Shown: piece by piece, positions 30,862-39,771 of the stretch
How positions within the stretch are numbered: position 1 is the first letter of the stretch
Layout of the letters: each line of letters opens with the position of its first letter
NCBI GenBank assembly: GCA_963851295.1
Contig: CAWKOS010000001.1
Span: forward strand, 496,001-560,000
DNA from: JAOPZW01 sp963851295
Lineage (GTDB): Bacteria > Actinomycetota > Thermoleophilia > Solirubrobacterales > Solirubrobacteraceae
Reading direction: 5' to 3'
DNA: 64,000 nt
Position numbers and translations under genes: made by a program
Notes under the pieces: model-generated
The model's database searches: none
Told to the model about the DNA's origin: nothing
Seen by the model: the letters and a program-made list of their open reading frames with translations, nothing else

Positions 30862-33192
30862 GTGCAGCGCGTGGCTCCGCGCAGCCTCCGACGAATCCAG
30901 GTCGCCGTCCTCGCGGCGGTGGCGAGCGTCGCCGCGCTCGCGGCGGGCCCGGGCGCGGCCGGGGCGGCGATCAAGCCCAGTGCCGCCACGATCGACGGCG
31001 TGACGAGCGCCTCGGCGCCTCCGGGCAGCGTGATGGGCGCGACCGTGACGGCCGCCGTCGTCGGGAACTGGAGCGCGACCCGAGTGCGGTTCGGGGCGGA
31101 GCCCTCGGACTGCATCAACCACTCCGACCTGGGAACCGGGAGCGCACGGCGGGCGAGCTTCGACGTGACGGCGCCCGGGACGCCCGGCTCCTACGACGTC
31201 GACTTCACGCCCCACGACTCGAGCACGTGCGACGACACGGCGCTCAGCACATTCACGCTGCAGCACGGCCTGACCGTGACCCAGCCGGCAGCGAACCCGA
31301 ACCTCCCGCCGCACTGCGGGATCAACGTCATGCTCGTGCTCGACAAGTCGGGCTCAATCGCCTCGACGGGCCAGACCGAGACGGTGCGCAACGCGACCAG
31401 GGCCTTCCTCAACGCCCTCTCTGGGACCGGCGCGAAGGTCTCGATCACGGATTTCAGCAGCACGGCGGCCCAGCAGGTCCCGTACCTCACGGTCACGGAC
31501 GAGGCGATCGCGAACCGCTTCGAGCCCTACCTCAGGAACGTCTACAGGCCCAGCGGCTACACCAACTGGGAGGCCGCCTTCCAGAAGGTGCGCCAGGCGA
31601 ACACCGAGGGGACGCATGCGGACCTCGTCGTCTTCATCACCGACGGCGACCCGACGGCCCGCAACAACCCGCCCCATAGCCCGATCACCAACCTCACCGA
31701 CGGCGACGTGGACGCGATGCGCGGCGCGGCGACCGAGGCCGACCTCGTCAAGGATCCAGGCGGGCAGGAGCAGGGCTCGCACATCCTGGCGCTGGGCGTC
31801 GGGTCGGCGGTGACCGAGGAGGCAAGCGCACGGCGCCTGACCGCGATCTCGGGCTTCAACCAGGCCCCGCCGGCGGACTTCTCCACGGCCGACTACACCC
31901 TCATCCAGAACTTCGACCTGCTCGCGGCCGCCCTACGCCGGATCGCGGTCGACCTCTGCCAGGCGTCCGTGACGGTCACCAAGCTCGTCGACGAGGGCGA
32001 CGGGGTCTACAGGCCCGACCCGGGCTGGAACTTCACGACGACGGTCTCGACGAGCGCCGGCGGCTTCACGTGGGTGCTGCCCACGCCCGGAATCGGCGAC
32101 TCGCGATCGGCGGCGACGAACGCCGACGGCGTGGCGAGCTTCCAGTGGAAGCCGACCAACTCGACGGCGACGAGCACGGTCACGGTCGAGGAGGAGCTCA
32201 AACCCAACTTCGACTTCATCGACGCCGTCTGCAAGGTCAACTCGATCAGCCCCAGCGGCTCCCGCAGGCGGGTCGTCCGCCGATCGACGAGCACGACGCC
32301 AAGAGCGACGGCGACCATCGGCCCCGGCCAGTACGCCACGTGCGTGGTGCGCAACAAGATTCGCCAGGGGACCATCGAGATCGAGAAGCGCGCGAACCCG
32401 CAGAGCTCGCAGGCGTTCGGCTTCACGGGCTCGCTCGGCGCCTTCAACCTCGTCGACGAGGCGGGCGGGAGCTCGTCCTCGAAGGTCTTCGGCCCGCTGC
32501 CGCCCGGCACCTACACGGTCAGCGAGACGGTCCCCGACAACTGGGAGCTGACCGGCGTGACCTGCATCCCCGCGTCGGCCGCCACGATCGCCGGCGGGCA
32601 GGTGACGATCACGCTCGCGCCCGAGGGCGCCGTCGTGTGCAGGTACGACGACCAGCAGCTCGAGCCCCCCGTCCCGCCGGAGCCGCCGGAGCCGACGCCG
32701 GGGCCGACGCCGGAGCCGACGCCGACGCCGCCCGGCCCGACGCCGCCCGGCACGACGCCGCCCTCCCCGGCGGCCGTCGAGGCGGCGGGGGCGTTCTCGC
32801 CGCTCTCGGCGGCTCAGATCCGCGTGGTCAAGACGGCGGCGCTGGTGGCCCGCGTCGGCGAGCGCGTCCGCTTCACGCTGACGGTGGCCAACGTCGGATC
32901 GGTCGCGGCGACCGACGTGCGGGTCGCCGACGTCCCGTCGCCGGCGCTCAAGCTGACCAGCTTCACGGCCAGCGGCAGTCCGCGCAGGGTCCGAGGGATC
33001 GTCGAGTGGCGCTTCGGGACGCTCGCGCCGGGAGCCCGGCGGACCGTTCGCGGCAGCGTCGTCATCCGGGCCGGCACCCCCGGCCTGAAGCTCAACCTCG
33101 CCTTCGCGACCGCCGTCAACGCGCAGCTCGCGACGGACCGGGCCGACACGCGGGTCCTTGGCGCGCGAACGGCGCCGAGCTTCACGGGTTAG
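30862..33192 (+). CDS. Secreted VWA-domain surface protein with DUF11-like repeat
   Basis: The product is 776 aa from the GTG at 30862, which has GGGAGGGTGA just upstream; an earlier ATG at 30826 would add 12 residues. A signal peptide (RRIQVAVLAAVASVAALAAG, about residues 10-30) is followed by a beta-rich region. The VWA domain has the MIDAS motif VLDKSGS (about residues 159-165) and ends near residue 360; it also contains FITDGDP. Next come SpaA/prealbumin-like strands (about 370-600; FGPLPPGTYTVSETVPDNWE). A proline/threonine linker (PEPTPGPTPEPTPTPPGPTP) precedes a DUF11-like domain (about 655-770; FTLTVANVGSVAATDVRVAD). No LPxTG or C-terminal membrane anchor is visible, so it is probably secreted or loosely attached. 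A ligand-binding adhesin is the likely role. Confidence 0.85.
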   Translation: MQRVAPRSLRRIQVAVLAAVASVAALAAGPGAAGAAIKPSAATIDGVTSASAPPGSVMGATVTAAVVGNWSATRVRFGAEPSDCINHSDLGTGSARRASFDVTAPGTPGSYDVDFTPHDSSTCDDTALSTFTLQHGLTVTQPAANPNLPPHCGINVMLVLDKSGSIASTGQTETVRNATRAFLNALSGTGAKVSITDFSSTAAQQVPYLTVTDEAIANRFEPYLRNVYRPSGYTNWEAAFQKVRQANTEGTHADLVVFITDGDPTARNNPPHSPITNLTDGDVDAMRGAATEADLVKDPGGQEQGSHILALGVGSAVTEEASARRLTAISGFNQAPPADFSTADYTLIQNFDLLAAALRRIAVDLCQASVTVTKLVDEGDGVYRPDPGWNFTTTVSTSAGGFTWVLPTPGIGDSRSAATNADGVASFQWKPTNSTATSTVTVEEELKPNFDFIDAVCKVNSISPSGSRRRVVRRSTSTTPRATATIGPGQYATCVVRNKIRQGTIEIEKRANPQSSQAFGFTGSLGAFNLVDEAGGSSSSKVFGPLPPGTYTVSETVPDNWELTGVTCIPASAATIAGGQVTITLAPEGAVVCRYDDQQLEPPVPPEPPEPTPGPTPEPTPTPPGPTPPGTTPPSPAAVEAAGAFSPLSAAQIRVVKTAALVARVGERVRFTLTVANVGSVAATDVRVADVPSPALKLTSFTASGSPRRVRGIVEWRFGTLAPGARRTVRGSVVIRAGTPGLKLNLAFATAVNAQLATDRADTRVLGARTAPSFTG

Positions 33193-33201
33193 GCGAGCAG
33201 G

Positions 33202-33384
33202 CTAGACGGCGGCCAGCATCGCGCAGAAGGAGCGGATGCCGTCGCTGTCGTAGGAGACGCACGGGCCGGCCATCGGGTTGACGACCCACTCGCGCCCCTT
33301 GAGGGGCAGATGGCGGTACCAGCCCCAGATGATCCCGGAGGTCACCGCCTCCCTCAGCGCCACCTTCACCTGCTCGTCACTCAT
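33202..33384 (-). CDS. Small hypothetical protein
   Basis: The product is 60 aa from the ATG at 33384, which has GAAGG about 6 bp upstream; an ATG at 33399 is also in frame. It reads MSDEQVKVALREAVTSGIIW, then GWYRHLPLKGREWVVNPMAG and PCVSYDSDGIRSFCAMLAAV. It is compact, with a basic centre and two Cys, and has no transmembrane segment. I do not recognise the family. It sits between the VWA gene and the MFS gene on the opposite strand. Confidence 0.5.
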   Translation of the reverse strand: MSDEQVKVALREAVTSGIIWGWYRHLPLKGREWVVNPMAGPCVSYDSDGIRSFCAMLAAV

Positions 33385-33545
33385 CACCAAACCTTCCATG
33401 TTGGCCCCCCGTGATTCCCACTGGGGCCGCGGAATAAGCACTCCTCACCGGCGATCGGAACGGTGGTCCACGAGGCGGACGGACCTAGCCGTCCGGTCAG
33501 GCGGGATCGGGCGGAGCGGACCTAGCCTTGCTCGCGAGGCCCGCC

Positions 33546-34820
33546 GTGTACCAAGTTCAGAGCTCAGGCACCCTGCTGCAGGTTCACCGCCGTCTGCTGT
33601 CGCGGGCGCGCGGAAAGGCCGCCGGGCGCGAGGCGCTCGTCAGCCGCACGGTGATCATGCTCGGCCTCACGAGCCTGTTCACCGACATCTCCTCGGAGAT
33701 GGTGGCGACGGTCCTGCCGCTCTACCTCGTCTACGTCCACGGCTTCAGCCCGCTGCAGTTCGGGATCATCGACGGGATCTACCAGGGCGCCTCGGCGCTC
33801 GTGCGCGTCGGCAGCGGCTTCCTCGCCGACCGCAAGCGCCGCTACAAGGAGGTCGCGGTCGCCGGGTACGGGCTCTCGGCCATCTGCCGCATCGGGCTGC
33901 TCACCGCGGGCAGCGGCCTGACCGCCATCGGCGGCATCGTCCTGGCCGATCGGACGGGGAAGGGCATCCGCACCGCCCCGCGCGACGCGATGATCTCGCT
34001 GTCGACCAAGCCCGAGTCGCTGGGCGTCGCCTTCGGCGTCCACCGCGCGCTCGACACGACGGGCGCGATGATCGGCCCGCTGCTGGCGTTCGCGATCCTC
34101 GCCGCCGCCCCACTGGCCTTCCACTCGCTCTTCATGGTCTCGCTGTGCTTCGCCGTCATCGGCGTCGCGGTGCTCGTGCTCTTCGTCCCGCGCGGGACGC
34201 CGCGGCCCGCCACCGAGGAGGCGCCCTCGCTGCGCGCCGCCGCGGGCCTGCTCACCGAGCGCCAGTTCCGCGCGCTGGTCCTCGCGGGCGCCGCCCTGGC
34301 GCTGATGACCGCCAGCGACGCCTTCATCTACCTCGGGCTGCGCGAGAACGTCGACATCAGCGCCGAGGTCTTCCCGCTGCTCTACGTGGGCACGGCGCTC
34401 GTGTTCATGACCCTCGCGATGCCGATCGGCCGGCTCGCCGACGCCATCGGGCGCGGCAAGGTCTTCGTCGGCGGCTACGCGCTGCTGCTCGGCGTCTACG
34501 CGCTCGTGCTCACGCCCAGCGTCGGCACCGCCGGCCTCGTGGCCACGCTCGTGCTCATGGGCGTCTACTACGCCTCCACCGACGGCGTCCTCGCCGCCCT
34601 GGGCAGCGCGGTGCTCCCCGAGGAGCTGCGCGGCAGCGGCCTGGCCATGCTCGCCACGGCGACCGGGCTGGCCCAGCTCGGCGCCTCGATCGTGCTCGGC
34701 ACCCTGTGGGCGACGCTCGGCCCGCAGGCCGCCTTCCGCTGCTTCGCCGCCGGCCTCGTGATCTCGGTCGCCGCCGCGGCGATCGTCATGACGCGGGCGC
34801 GCAGGACCGTCGCCGCGTGA
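33546..34820 (+). CDS. MFS transporter
   Basis: The product is 424 aa from the GTG at 33546, with 12 hydrophobic segments. The early loop signature FTDISSEMVATVLPLYLVYV and GFLADRKRRYKEVAVAGYGL place it in the branch of MFS proteins that begins T-D-i-S-S-E-M. LADRTGKGIRTAPRDAMISL is a second conserved loop of that branch. It overlaps the next gene by 4 bp (GTGA), so the pair is translationally coupled, which suggests the beta-propeller protein acts with the transporter. The substrate is unknown. Confidence 0.88.
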   Translation: MYQVQSSGTLLQVHRRLLSRARGKAAGREALVSRTVIMLGLTSLFTDISSEMVATVLPLYLVYVHGFSPLQFGIIDGIYQGASALVRVGSGFLADRKRRYKEVAVAGYGLSAICRIGLLTAGSGLTAIGGIVLADRTGKGIRTAPRDAMISLSTKPESLGVAFGVHRALDTTGAMIGPLLAFAILAAAPLAFHSLFMVSLCFAVIGVAVLVLFVPRGTPRPATEEAPSLRAAAGLLTERQFRALVLAGAALALMTASDAFIYLGLRENVDISAEVFPLLYVGTALVFMTLAMPIGRLADAIGRGKVFVGGYALLLGVYALVLTPSVGTAGLVATLVLMGVYYASTDGVLAALGSAVLPEELRGSGLAMLATATGLAQLGASIVLGTLWATLGPQAAFRCFAAGLVISVAAAAIVMTRARRTVAA

Positions 34821-35854
34821 CCGTCAACCGCCAGCGCGCGCTCGTCTTCGCCGTCATCGCGCTCGCCTGCGCCGGGGTCGCGATCTTCGCGGTCGCCGGC
34901 GCGGTGCACGACACCCGCAAGACCGCGACCTCGAACCGCAAGGCCTCGACGGTGGCCGGAGGCAAGCTCCAGCGGATGCTCGACAGCGGGCAGCCGGTCC
35001 TACTCTTCCGCAGCCTCGACCGCGAGCACCCCAGCGGCTACGGCAACCTCGGCTTCGCGCGGCTGGACGATCCGAGCGGCTCGCGCGTGGTCAGCGGCAT
35101 GCGCTGCGACCGCGTCGCCTTCACCGCCGGCCACGGCATGTGCCTGCTCTCCGCGGGCGGCGTGGGCGCCGTCACGAAGGTCACGGCCTTCGACGGCTCC
35201 CTGCGCACGATCCGCAGCTTCAAGATCGGCGGCGTGCCCAGCCGCACGCGGGTCTCGCCCACCGGCCACTACGCGGGGGTCACGACCTTCGTCGGCGGCC
35301 ACTCCTACGGGATCCCGGGCCAGTTCTCGACGGCCACCGAGATCGTCGACCTGCGCGACGGCAAGCAGCTCGGCAACCTCGAGCAGTGGCCGGTGACGAA
35401 GGACGGAGAGCCCTTCCACAAGGTCGACTTCAACTTCTGGGGCCTGACCTTCTCGCGCGACGACGACACCTTCTACGCCACCCTGGCCACCGGCGGCACG
35501 ACCTACCTCCTGCGCGGCAGCATCAAGGGCCACGCGATGCAGACCATCCACGAGAACGTCGAGTGCCCGTCGCTCTCGCCCGACGAGACCCGGATCGCCT
35601 ACAAGAAGAAGGTCGGCGGGCCGCCCGCGGTCTGGCACTTCTACGTCCTCGACCTCAAGACCATGCGCGAGACGCCGCTGGCCGAGGACCGCACGATCGA
35701 CGACCAGATCGCGTGGCTCGACGACCGCCACGTCATCTACGGCCTGGACGAGACGACCTTCGAGGCCAACGCGGACGGCACCGGCAAGCCGCGTGAGTTC
35801 CTGCCCGCCGGCACCTCGCCGCAGGCCGTCCGGGACGCTACGCCGAAGGCCTGA
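34817..35854 (+). CDS. Membrane-anchored TolB-like beta-propeller protein
   Basis: The product is 345 aa from the GTG at 34817, overlapping the MFS stop. One N-terminal membrane segment (ALVFAVIALACAGVAIFAVA) anchors it. The rest is beta-rich, with TolB/WD40-like repeats: WGLTFSRDDDTFYATLATGG, CPSLSPDETRIAYKKKVGGP, and IDDQIAWLDDRHVIYGLDET. The propeller probably faces the outside. Coupling to the MFS gene suggests substrate delivery or sensing. It ends convergently with the FAH gene, overlapping its 3' end by 17 bp. Confidence 0.8.
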   Translation: MTVNRQRALVFAVIALACAGVAIFAVAGAVHDTRKTATSNRKASTVAGGKLQRMLDSGQPVLLFRSLDREHPSGYGNLGFARLDDPSGSRVVSGMRCDRVAFTAGHGMCLLSAGGVGAVTKVTAFDGSLRTIRSFKIGGVPSRTRVSPTGHYAGVTTFVGGHSYGIPGQFSTATEIVDLRDGKQLGNLEQWPVTKDGEPFHKVDFNFWGLTFSRDDDTFYATLATGGTTYLLRGSIKGHAMQTIHENVECPSLSPDETRIAYKKKVGGPPAVWHFYVLDLKTMRETPLAEDRTIDDQIAWLDDRHVIYGLDETTFEANADGTGKPREFLPAGTSPQAVRDATPKA

Positions 35855-36710
35855 GCTCGCCGGCGCGGGCCACGGAGTTGACGAGCGCGCCGATCCCCGG
35901 CACGCGGATCTCGACGCGCTGGCCGGGCTCGAGCGTCGTCTCGTCGGGCGGCACGAGGCCGGTCCCGGTGAGCAGCACGGTGCCGCGCGCGATCGGGTTG
36001 TCGCGGCGCAGGTAGCCGACGAGCTCCTCGAAGGAGCGGCGCATCGCGGCCGTCGAGGTGCGCCCCTCGAACGCCGTCGAGCCGTCCGCCGCGCGGACCG
36101 TGAGCTCGATCTCGAAGGGCGCCGACCAGTCCTCGGGCACCACGAGCGCCGGGCCCAGCGCGCACGCCCCCGCGTAGACCTTGGCCTGCGGCAGGTAGAG
36201 CGGGTTCTCGCCCTCGATGTCGCGCGAGGAGACGTCGTTGCCGATCGTCGCCGCCAGCAGCTCGCCGGCGGCGCCGAGCACGAGCGCCAGCTCGGGCTCG
36301 GGCACGCTCCAGCTCGCGTCACCGCGCACGCCGATGGCGTCGCCCGGCCCGACGGTGCGCCGGCCGGCGGCGTCCTTGAGGAAGAGCTCGGGGCGCTCCG
36401 CCTCGTAGACGAGCTCGTAGACGTCCTCGATGCGGCTCTCGGCCATCCGCGCCTGGCGGCTGCGCTCGTAGGTCACGCCCGCCGCCCACGTCTCGGGCGC
36501 GACCAGCGGCGCGAGCAGGCGCCACGGCCCGGGCAGCTCGAGCGTCTCGGGATCGAGCGCCTCGACGGTGGCGATCGGCTCGCCGCCCGCGCCGTCGCCG
36601 GCCAGCAGCGCCAGCGGGTCGTCGCCGGCGTGGACCTCGATCCGGGCGCTGTCGGCGAGCCCTGTGCGCACGCGGCCGTCGCCGTCGCGCAGGCGCACGA
36701 CGCGGATCAC
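35838..36710 (-). CDS. Fumarylacetoacetate hydrolase-family protein
   Basis: The product is 290 aa from the GTG at 36710, whose first bases overlap the argS stop codon by 4 bp. The FAH fold is clear: WAAGVTYERSRQARMAESRI, PEPELALVLGAAGELLAATI, GNDVSSRDIEGENPLYLPQA and KVYAGACALGPALVVPEDWS. The acidic metal ligands lie in EPELALVL and NDVSSRDIEG. Many such enzymes are dioxygenase-product hydrolases, acylpyruvases or sugar-acid dehydratases. It is the last gene of a four-gene coupled operon whose other members (rlmH, a channel, argS) do not point to a specific substrate. Confidence 0.85.
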   Translation of the reverse strand: MIRVVRLRDGDGRVRTGLADSARIEVHAGDDPLALLAGDGAGGEPIATVEALDPETLELPGPWRLLAPLVAPETWAAGVTYERSRQARMAESRIEDVYELVYEAERPELFLKDAAGRRTVGPGDAIGVRGDASWSVPEPELALVLGAAGELLAATIGNDVSSRDIEGENPLYLPQAKVYAGACALGPALVVPEDWSAPFEIELTVRAADGSTAFEGRTSTAAMRRSFEELVGYLRRDNPIARGTVLLTGTGLVPPDETTLEPGQRVEIRVPGIGALVNSVARAGELRPSA

Positions 36711-38335
36711 ATCTCGTCCGGGGCCGTGACGCCGAGCAGCGCGAGGGCCCGCGCGATCGTCCGCTGGGCGACGACGGACAGCCGCAGGCGCCACTCCTCG
36801 AGCGCCGCGGGCTGCGCCCCCACGACCTGGCAGTCGCGGTAGAAGGCGGTGAAGACCTGCGCGAGCTCGAGCGCGTAGGCGGCGATCCGGTGCGGCGCGT
36901 AGCGCTCGGCCGCCTCGGCCGCCTCCTCCGGGAAGGCCAGCAGCTTCTGGACCAGCGCGCGCTCGGCGGGGTGCAGGTCGACGTCGAGCCCGGTGGCCGC
37001 CAGCGCCTTCGCGACCCGCTCCTCGCCGGCCTTGCGGCGCACCGACGAGATCCGCGCGTGCGCGTACTGGATGTAGTAGACGGGGTTCTCGGCAGTCTGG
37101 CGGCGCGCGAGGTCGAGGTCGAGGTCGATCGTCGAGTCCTGCGAGCGCGAGAGCATGAAGTAGCGCGCCGCGTCGACCCCGATCTCCGCGAGCAGGTCGT
37201 CGAGGGTGATGAAGTCGCCGCGGCGCTTGGACATCGACGCGCGCGATCCGCCCTCGACGATGTGCACGAACTGCAGGATCGGGACCTCGAGCCGGTCGGC
37301 GCCCGCGCCGAGGGCCGCCATGTTGGCCTTCAGCCGCGCCACGTAGCCGTGGTGGTCGGAGCCCAGCGGGATGATGAGCAGGTCGAAGCCGCGCTCGAGC
37401 TTGTGCTGGGCGTAGGCGACGTCGGCCGCGAAGTAGGTCGTCTGGCCCGTGGAGCGCTCGATGACGCGGTCCTTGTCGTCGCCGAAGTCGGTGGTGCGTA
37501 GCCACAGCGCGCCCTCAGAGCGGTACAGGTGGCCCTCCTCCGCCAGGCGCTCGATGCCCCGCTCGACCGCGCTGGGGCTGCCCTCGTGCAGGGCACGCTC
37601 GCTGAAGAAGACGTCGTACTCGACGCGGTAGGCGCGCAGCGTCGCCTTGATGGCGTCGAACATCAGCTCGACGCCGAGCGCCGCGAGCTCATGGGCGTCC
37701 CTCTCGGCCGCGCCCGGGATCTGGGCCGCGAGGTCGCGCACGTAGTCGCCCTCGTAGCCGCCCTCGGGGACGTCCTCCCCGCGCGCCCGCGCGCGGATCG
37801 ACTCGCCGAGCTTCTCGATCTGGGTCCCGGCGTCGTTGAAGTAGTACTCGCGCACGACCTCGTGGCCGGCGAACTGCAGCACGCGCGCGAGCGCGTCGCC
37901 GTAGGCGGCGTGGCGCCCGCTGGCGGCGGTCAGCGGCCCGGTCGGGTTGGCCGACACGAACTCGACGTTGACGCGCAGGGGCGTGGCGGCGGTCGCGCCG
38001 CCGAAGCCCTCGCCGGCGGCCAGCACCCAGTCCAGGGCGCCGACGTACCACGCGTCGGCCAGGAAGAGGTTCAGGAAGCCGGGGCCGGCGACCTCGATGC
38101 GGTCGAGGACATCGCCGAGGCGGTCGCGCAGCGCGCCGCTCAGGCGCTCAGCGACCTCGCGCGGCGGCGCCTTGAGCACGGGCGCGAGGACGAGCGCCGC
38201 GTTGGTCGCGTAGTCGCCGTGGTCGGCCTGTTTGGGACGCTCGAGCGTCGGGCGCGACTTGGGCGCGCCGCCGCCGTCGGCCATGCCGCTCGCCACCGCC
38301 TCGACCGCGGCGCGCAGGTCGGTGACCGGGGTCAC
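36707..38335 (-). CDS. argS: Arginyl-tRNA synthetase with an altered HIGH motif
   Basis: The product is 542 aa from the GTG at 38335, overlapping the channel gene's stop (GTGA). The N-terminal additional domain 1 (about residues 1-90) is followed by the catalytic domain VNVEFVSANPTGPLTAASGR, then YGDALARVLQFAGHEVVREY and FNDAG. Class I enzymes have H-x-G-H after PTGPL; here residues 136-139 are T-A-A-S, so both histidines are missing. The KMSKS region (about 366-371) reads SMSKRR. The DALR anticodon-binding domain (HPAERALVQKLLAFPEEAAE to the end) is intact. It charges tRNA-Arg; with only one argS visible it is probably essential, which makes the motif change notable. Confidence 0.93.
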   Translation of the reverse strand: MTPVTDLRAAVEAVASGMADGGGAPKSRPTLERPKQADHGDYATNAALVLAPVLKAPPREVAERLSGALRDRLGDVLDRIEVAGPGFLNLFLADAWYVGALDWVLAAGEGFGGATAATPLRVNVEFVSANPTGPLTAASGRHAAYGDALARVLQFAGHEVVREYYFNDAGTQIEKLGESIRARARGEDVPEGGYEGDYVRDLAAQIPGAAERDAHELAALGVELMFDAIKATLRAYRVEYDVFFSERALHEGSPSAVERGIERLAEEGHLYRSEGALWLRTTDFGDDKDRVIERSTGQTTYFAADVAYAQHKLERGFDLLIIPLGSDHHGYVARLKANMAALGAGADRLEVPILQFVHIVEGGSRASMSKRRGDFITLDDLLAEIGVDAARYFMLSRSQDSTIDLDLDLARRQTAENPVYYIQYAHARISSVRRKAGEERVAKALAATGLDVDLHPAERALVQKLLAFPEEAAEAAERYAPHRIAAYALELAQVFTAFYRDCQVVGAQPAALEEWRLRLSVVAQRTIARALALLGVTAPDEM

Positions 38336-39342
38336 GAGCGCGACTCCGTGCGCGCGGGCGCGAAGAGCTTCTCGAGTCGCTCCATCGTCCGCACGGTCCC
38401 CAGCGCCATCACGACGTCGCCGCCCGACAGCACCGTCTCGGTGGCGGGCTGGGGATGGAAGCTGCCGTCCGCGTTGCGCACGCCGACGATGATCGCACCT
38501 CCCCGAACGTCGGCGATCGGCTGGCCCTCCCCTTGGCAGCCGGGCGCCACGACGATCTCCTCCATGCGGTATTCGGGGGCCACGTCGACCACGCCGGAGA
38601 CCTGCGGGTTCAGCGCCAGGCGCGCCATCTCCGAGCCGCTGGTCTTGTACGGCGAGATGACGCGCGTGGCGCCCGCACGCAGCAGCTTGGACTCCGAGGC
38701 CTCCGACGCGGCGCGGGCGACGATCGCGAGGTCCGGGCGCAGCTCGCGGGCGCTCAGGGTGATGAAGATGTTGTCGGCGTCGGAGTCCACGCAGGCGATG
38801 AGGCCGCGCGCGCGCATGATCCCCGCGGCGCGCAGCACCTCGTCCTCGGTCGCCCCGCCCTCGATGAAGCGAATGCCGACGCCGGCGGCGAGCTCCCGGT
38901 TCTCCGGATCGGAGTCGATGACCACGTAGCGCGCGCCCGCGGCGCGCAGGTCGCGGGCGACCTGGCGGCCCACGCGACCGAAGCCGCAGATGATGTAGTG
39001 GTCGCTGGTGGCTTCGATGGCCTTGAGGGTCCGGCGCTCGGCGAGCAGGTCGGCGAGATGGCCGGCGACGAAGACCTCCGTCACCGTCACCAGGCCGTAG
39101 AAGAGCGTACCGACGCCCAGCACGATCAGCAGGGTCTTCACGATCTGCCCCGGGACGGTCTCGGGGTTGGGGTGCGAGCCGATGGTGGCGACGGTGTCGA
39201 GGGCCCACTGGAAGGACTCCCAGACGCCACGATCCTCGGTCAGCGCCAGCGCGACGGTGCCCGCCGCGACGACCACGAAGATGATCAGCGCGAGCTGGCG
39301 CAGCCGCCGCAGGAAGGCTCGGACCTCGGTGCGCTCGCGCAT
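38332..39342 (-). CDS. Two-TM RCK (TrkA-type) ion channel with non-canonical filter
   Basis: The product is 336 aa from the ATG at 39342, overlapping the rlmH stop. TM1 spans about residues 17-34, a pore region follows at 42-58, and TM2 runs about 64-92. The segment where K+ channels have TVGYG or TVGFG reads VATIGSHPNPETVPGQIVKT, so the filter tyrosine and second glycine are lost. A RCK domain (HYIICGFGRVGRQVARDL, VVIDSDPEN) and a TrkA_C domain (MEEIVVAPGCQGEGQPIADV) follow. The overall architecture is that of MthK-like ligand-gated channels, but ion selectivity cannot be assumed. It is coupled to rlmH and argS. Confidence 0.85.
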   Translation of the reverse strand: MRERTEVRAFLRRLRQLALIIFVVVAAGTVALALTEDRGVWESFQWALDTVATIGSHPNPETVPGQIVKTLLIVLGVGTLFYGLVTVTEVFVAGHLADLLAERRTLKAIEATSDHYIICGFGRVGRQVARDLRAAGARYVVIDSDPENRELAAGVGIRFIEGGATEDEVLRAAGIMRARGLIACVDSDADNIFITLSARELRPDLAIVARAASEASESKLLRAGATRVISPYKTSGSEMARLALNPQVSGVVDVAPEYRMEEIVVAPGCQGEGQPIADVRGGAIIVGVRNADGSFHPQPATETVLSGGDVVMALGTVRTMERLEKLFAPARTESRS

Positions 39343-39749
39343 CAGTGGTGGTAGGGCTCCCCGGCGATGATCTTGTGCGCACGGTAGAGCTGCTCGAGCA
39401 GCACGACCCGCGCGAGCTGGTGGGGCAGCGTCAGCCGCCCGAGCGACAGGCGGTGGTCGGCGCGCTCGAGCTCGAGCCCGTACGGGCCCCCGATGACGAA
39501 GCACAGGTCGCGGCGCGACATCCGCCGCTGGGCGATGAAGCGCGCGAAGCCCTCGGAGTCCAGCTCGTCGCCGTCGGCGGCCAGCAGCGACACGAAGGCG
39601 TCGGCGGGGACCCGCCGCTGCGCACGGTCGTCCTCGCGCACCTCGACGAGCTCCATCCTGGCGTGCCCTCCCAGCATCTTCGCGTAGTGCGCCACGTCGT
39701 CCGCGAACGGCGGACGGAGCCGCCCGACCGCCACGACGGTGATCCTCAC
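39342..39749 (-). CDS. rlmH: 23S rRNA pseudouridine-1915 N3-methyltransferase RlmH
   Basis: The product is 135 aa from the GTG at 39749 (M-RITVVAVGRLRPP). The SPOUT C-terminus is unmistakable: LCFVIGGPYGLELERADHRL, SLGRLTLPHQLARVVLLEQL and YRAHKIIAGEPYHH, the strongly conserved end of RlmH. It methylates pseudouridine 1915 in helix 69 of 23S rRNA. It is the first gene of the coupled rlmH-channel-argS-FAH operon and is divergent from the DUF3467 gene, with only 22 bp between the two start codons. Confidence 0.95.
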   Translation of the reverse strand: MRITVVAVGRLRPPFADDVAHYAKMLGGHARMELVEVREDDRAQRRVPADAFVSLLAADGDELDSEGFARFIAQRRMSRRDLCFVIGGPYGLELERADHRLSLGRLTLPHQLARVVLLEQLYRAHKIIAGEPYHH

Positions 39750-39771
39750 CGCTGCGATACTAGGGCCGACC

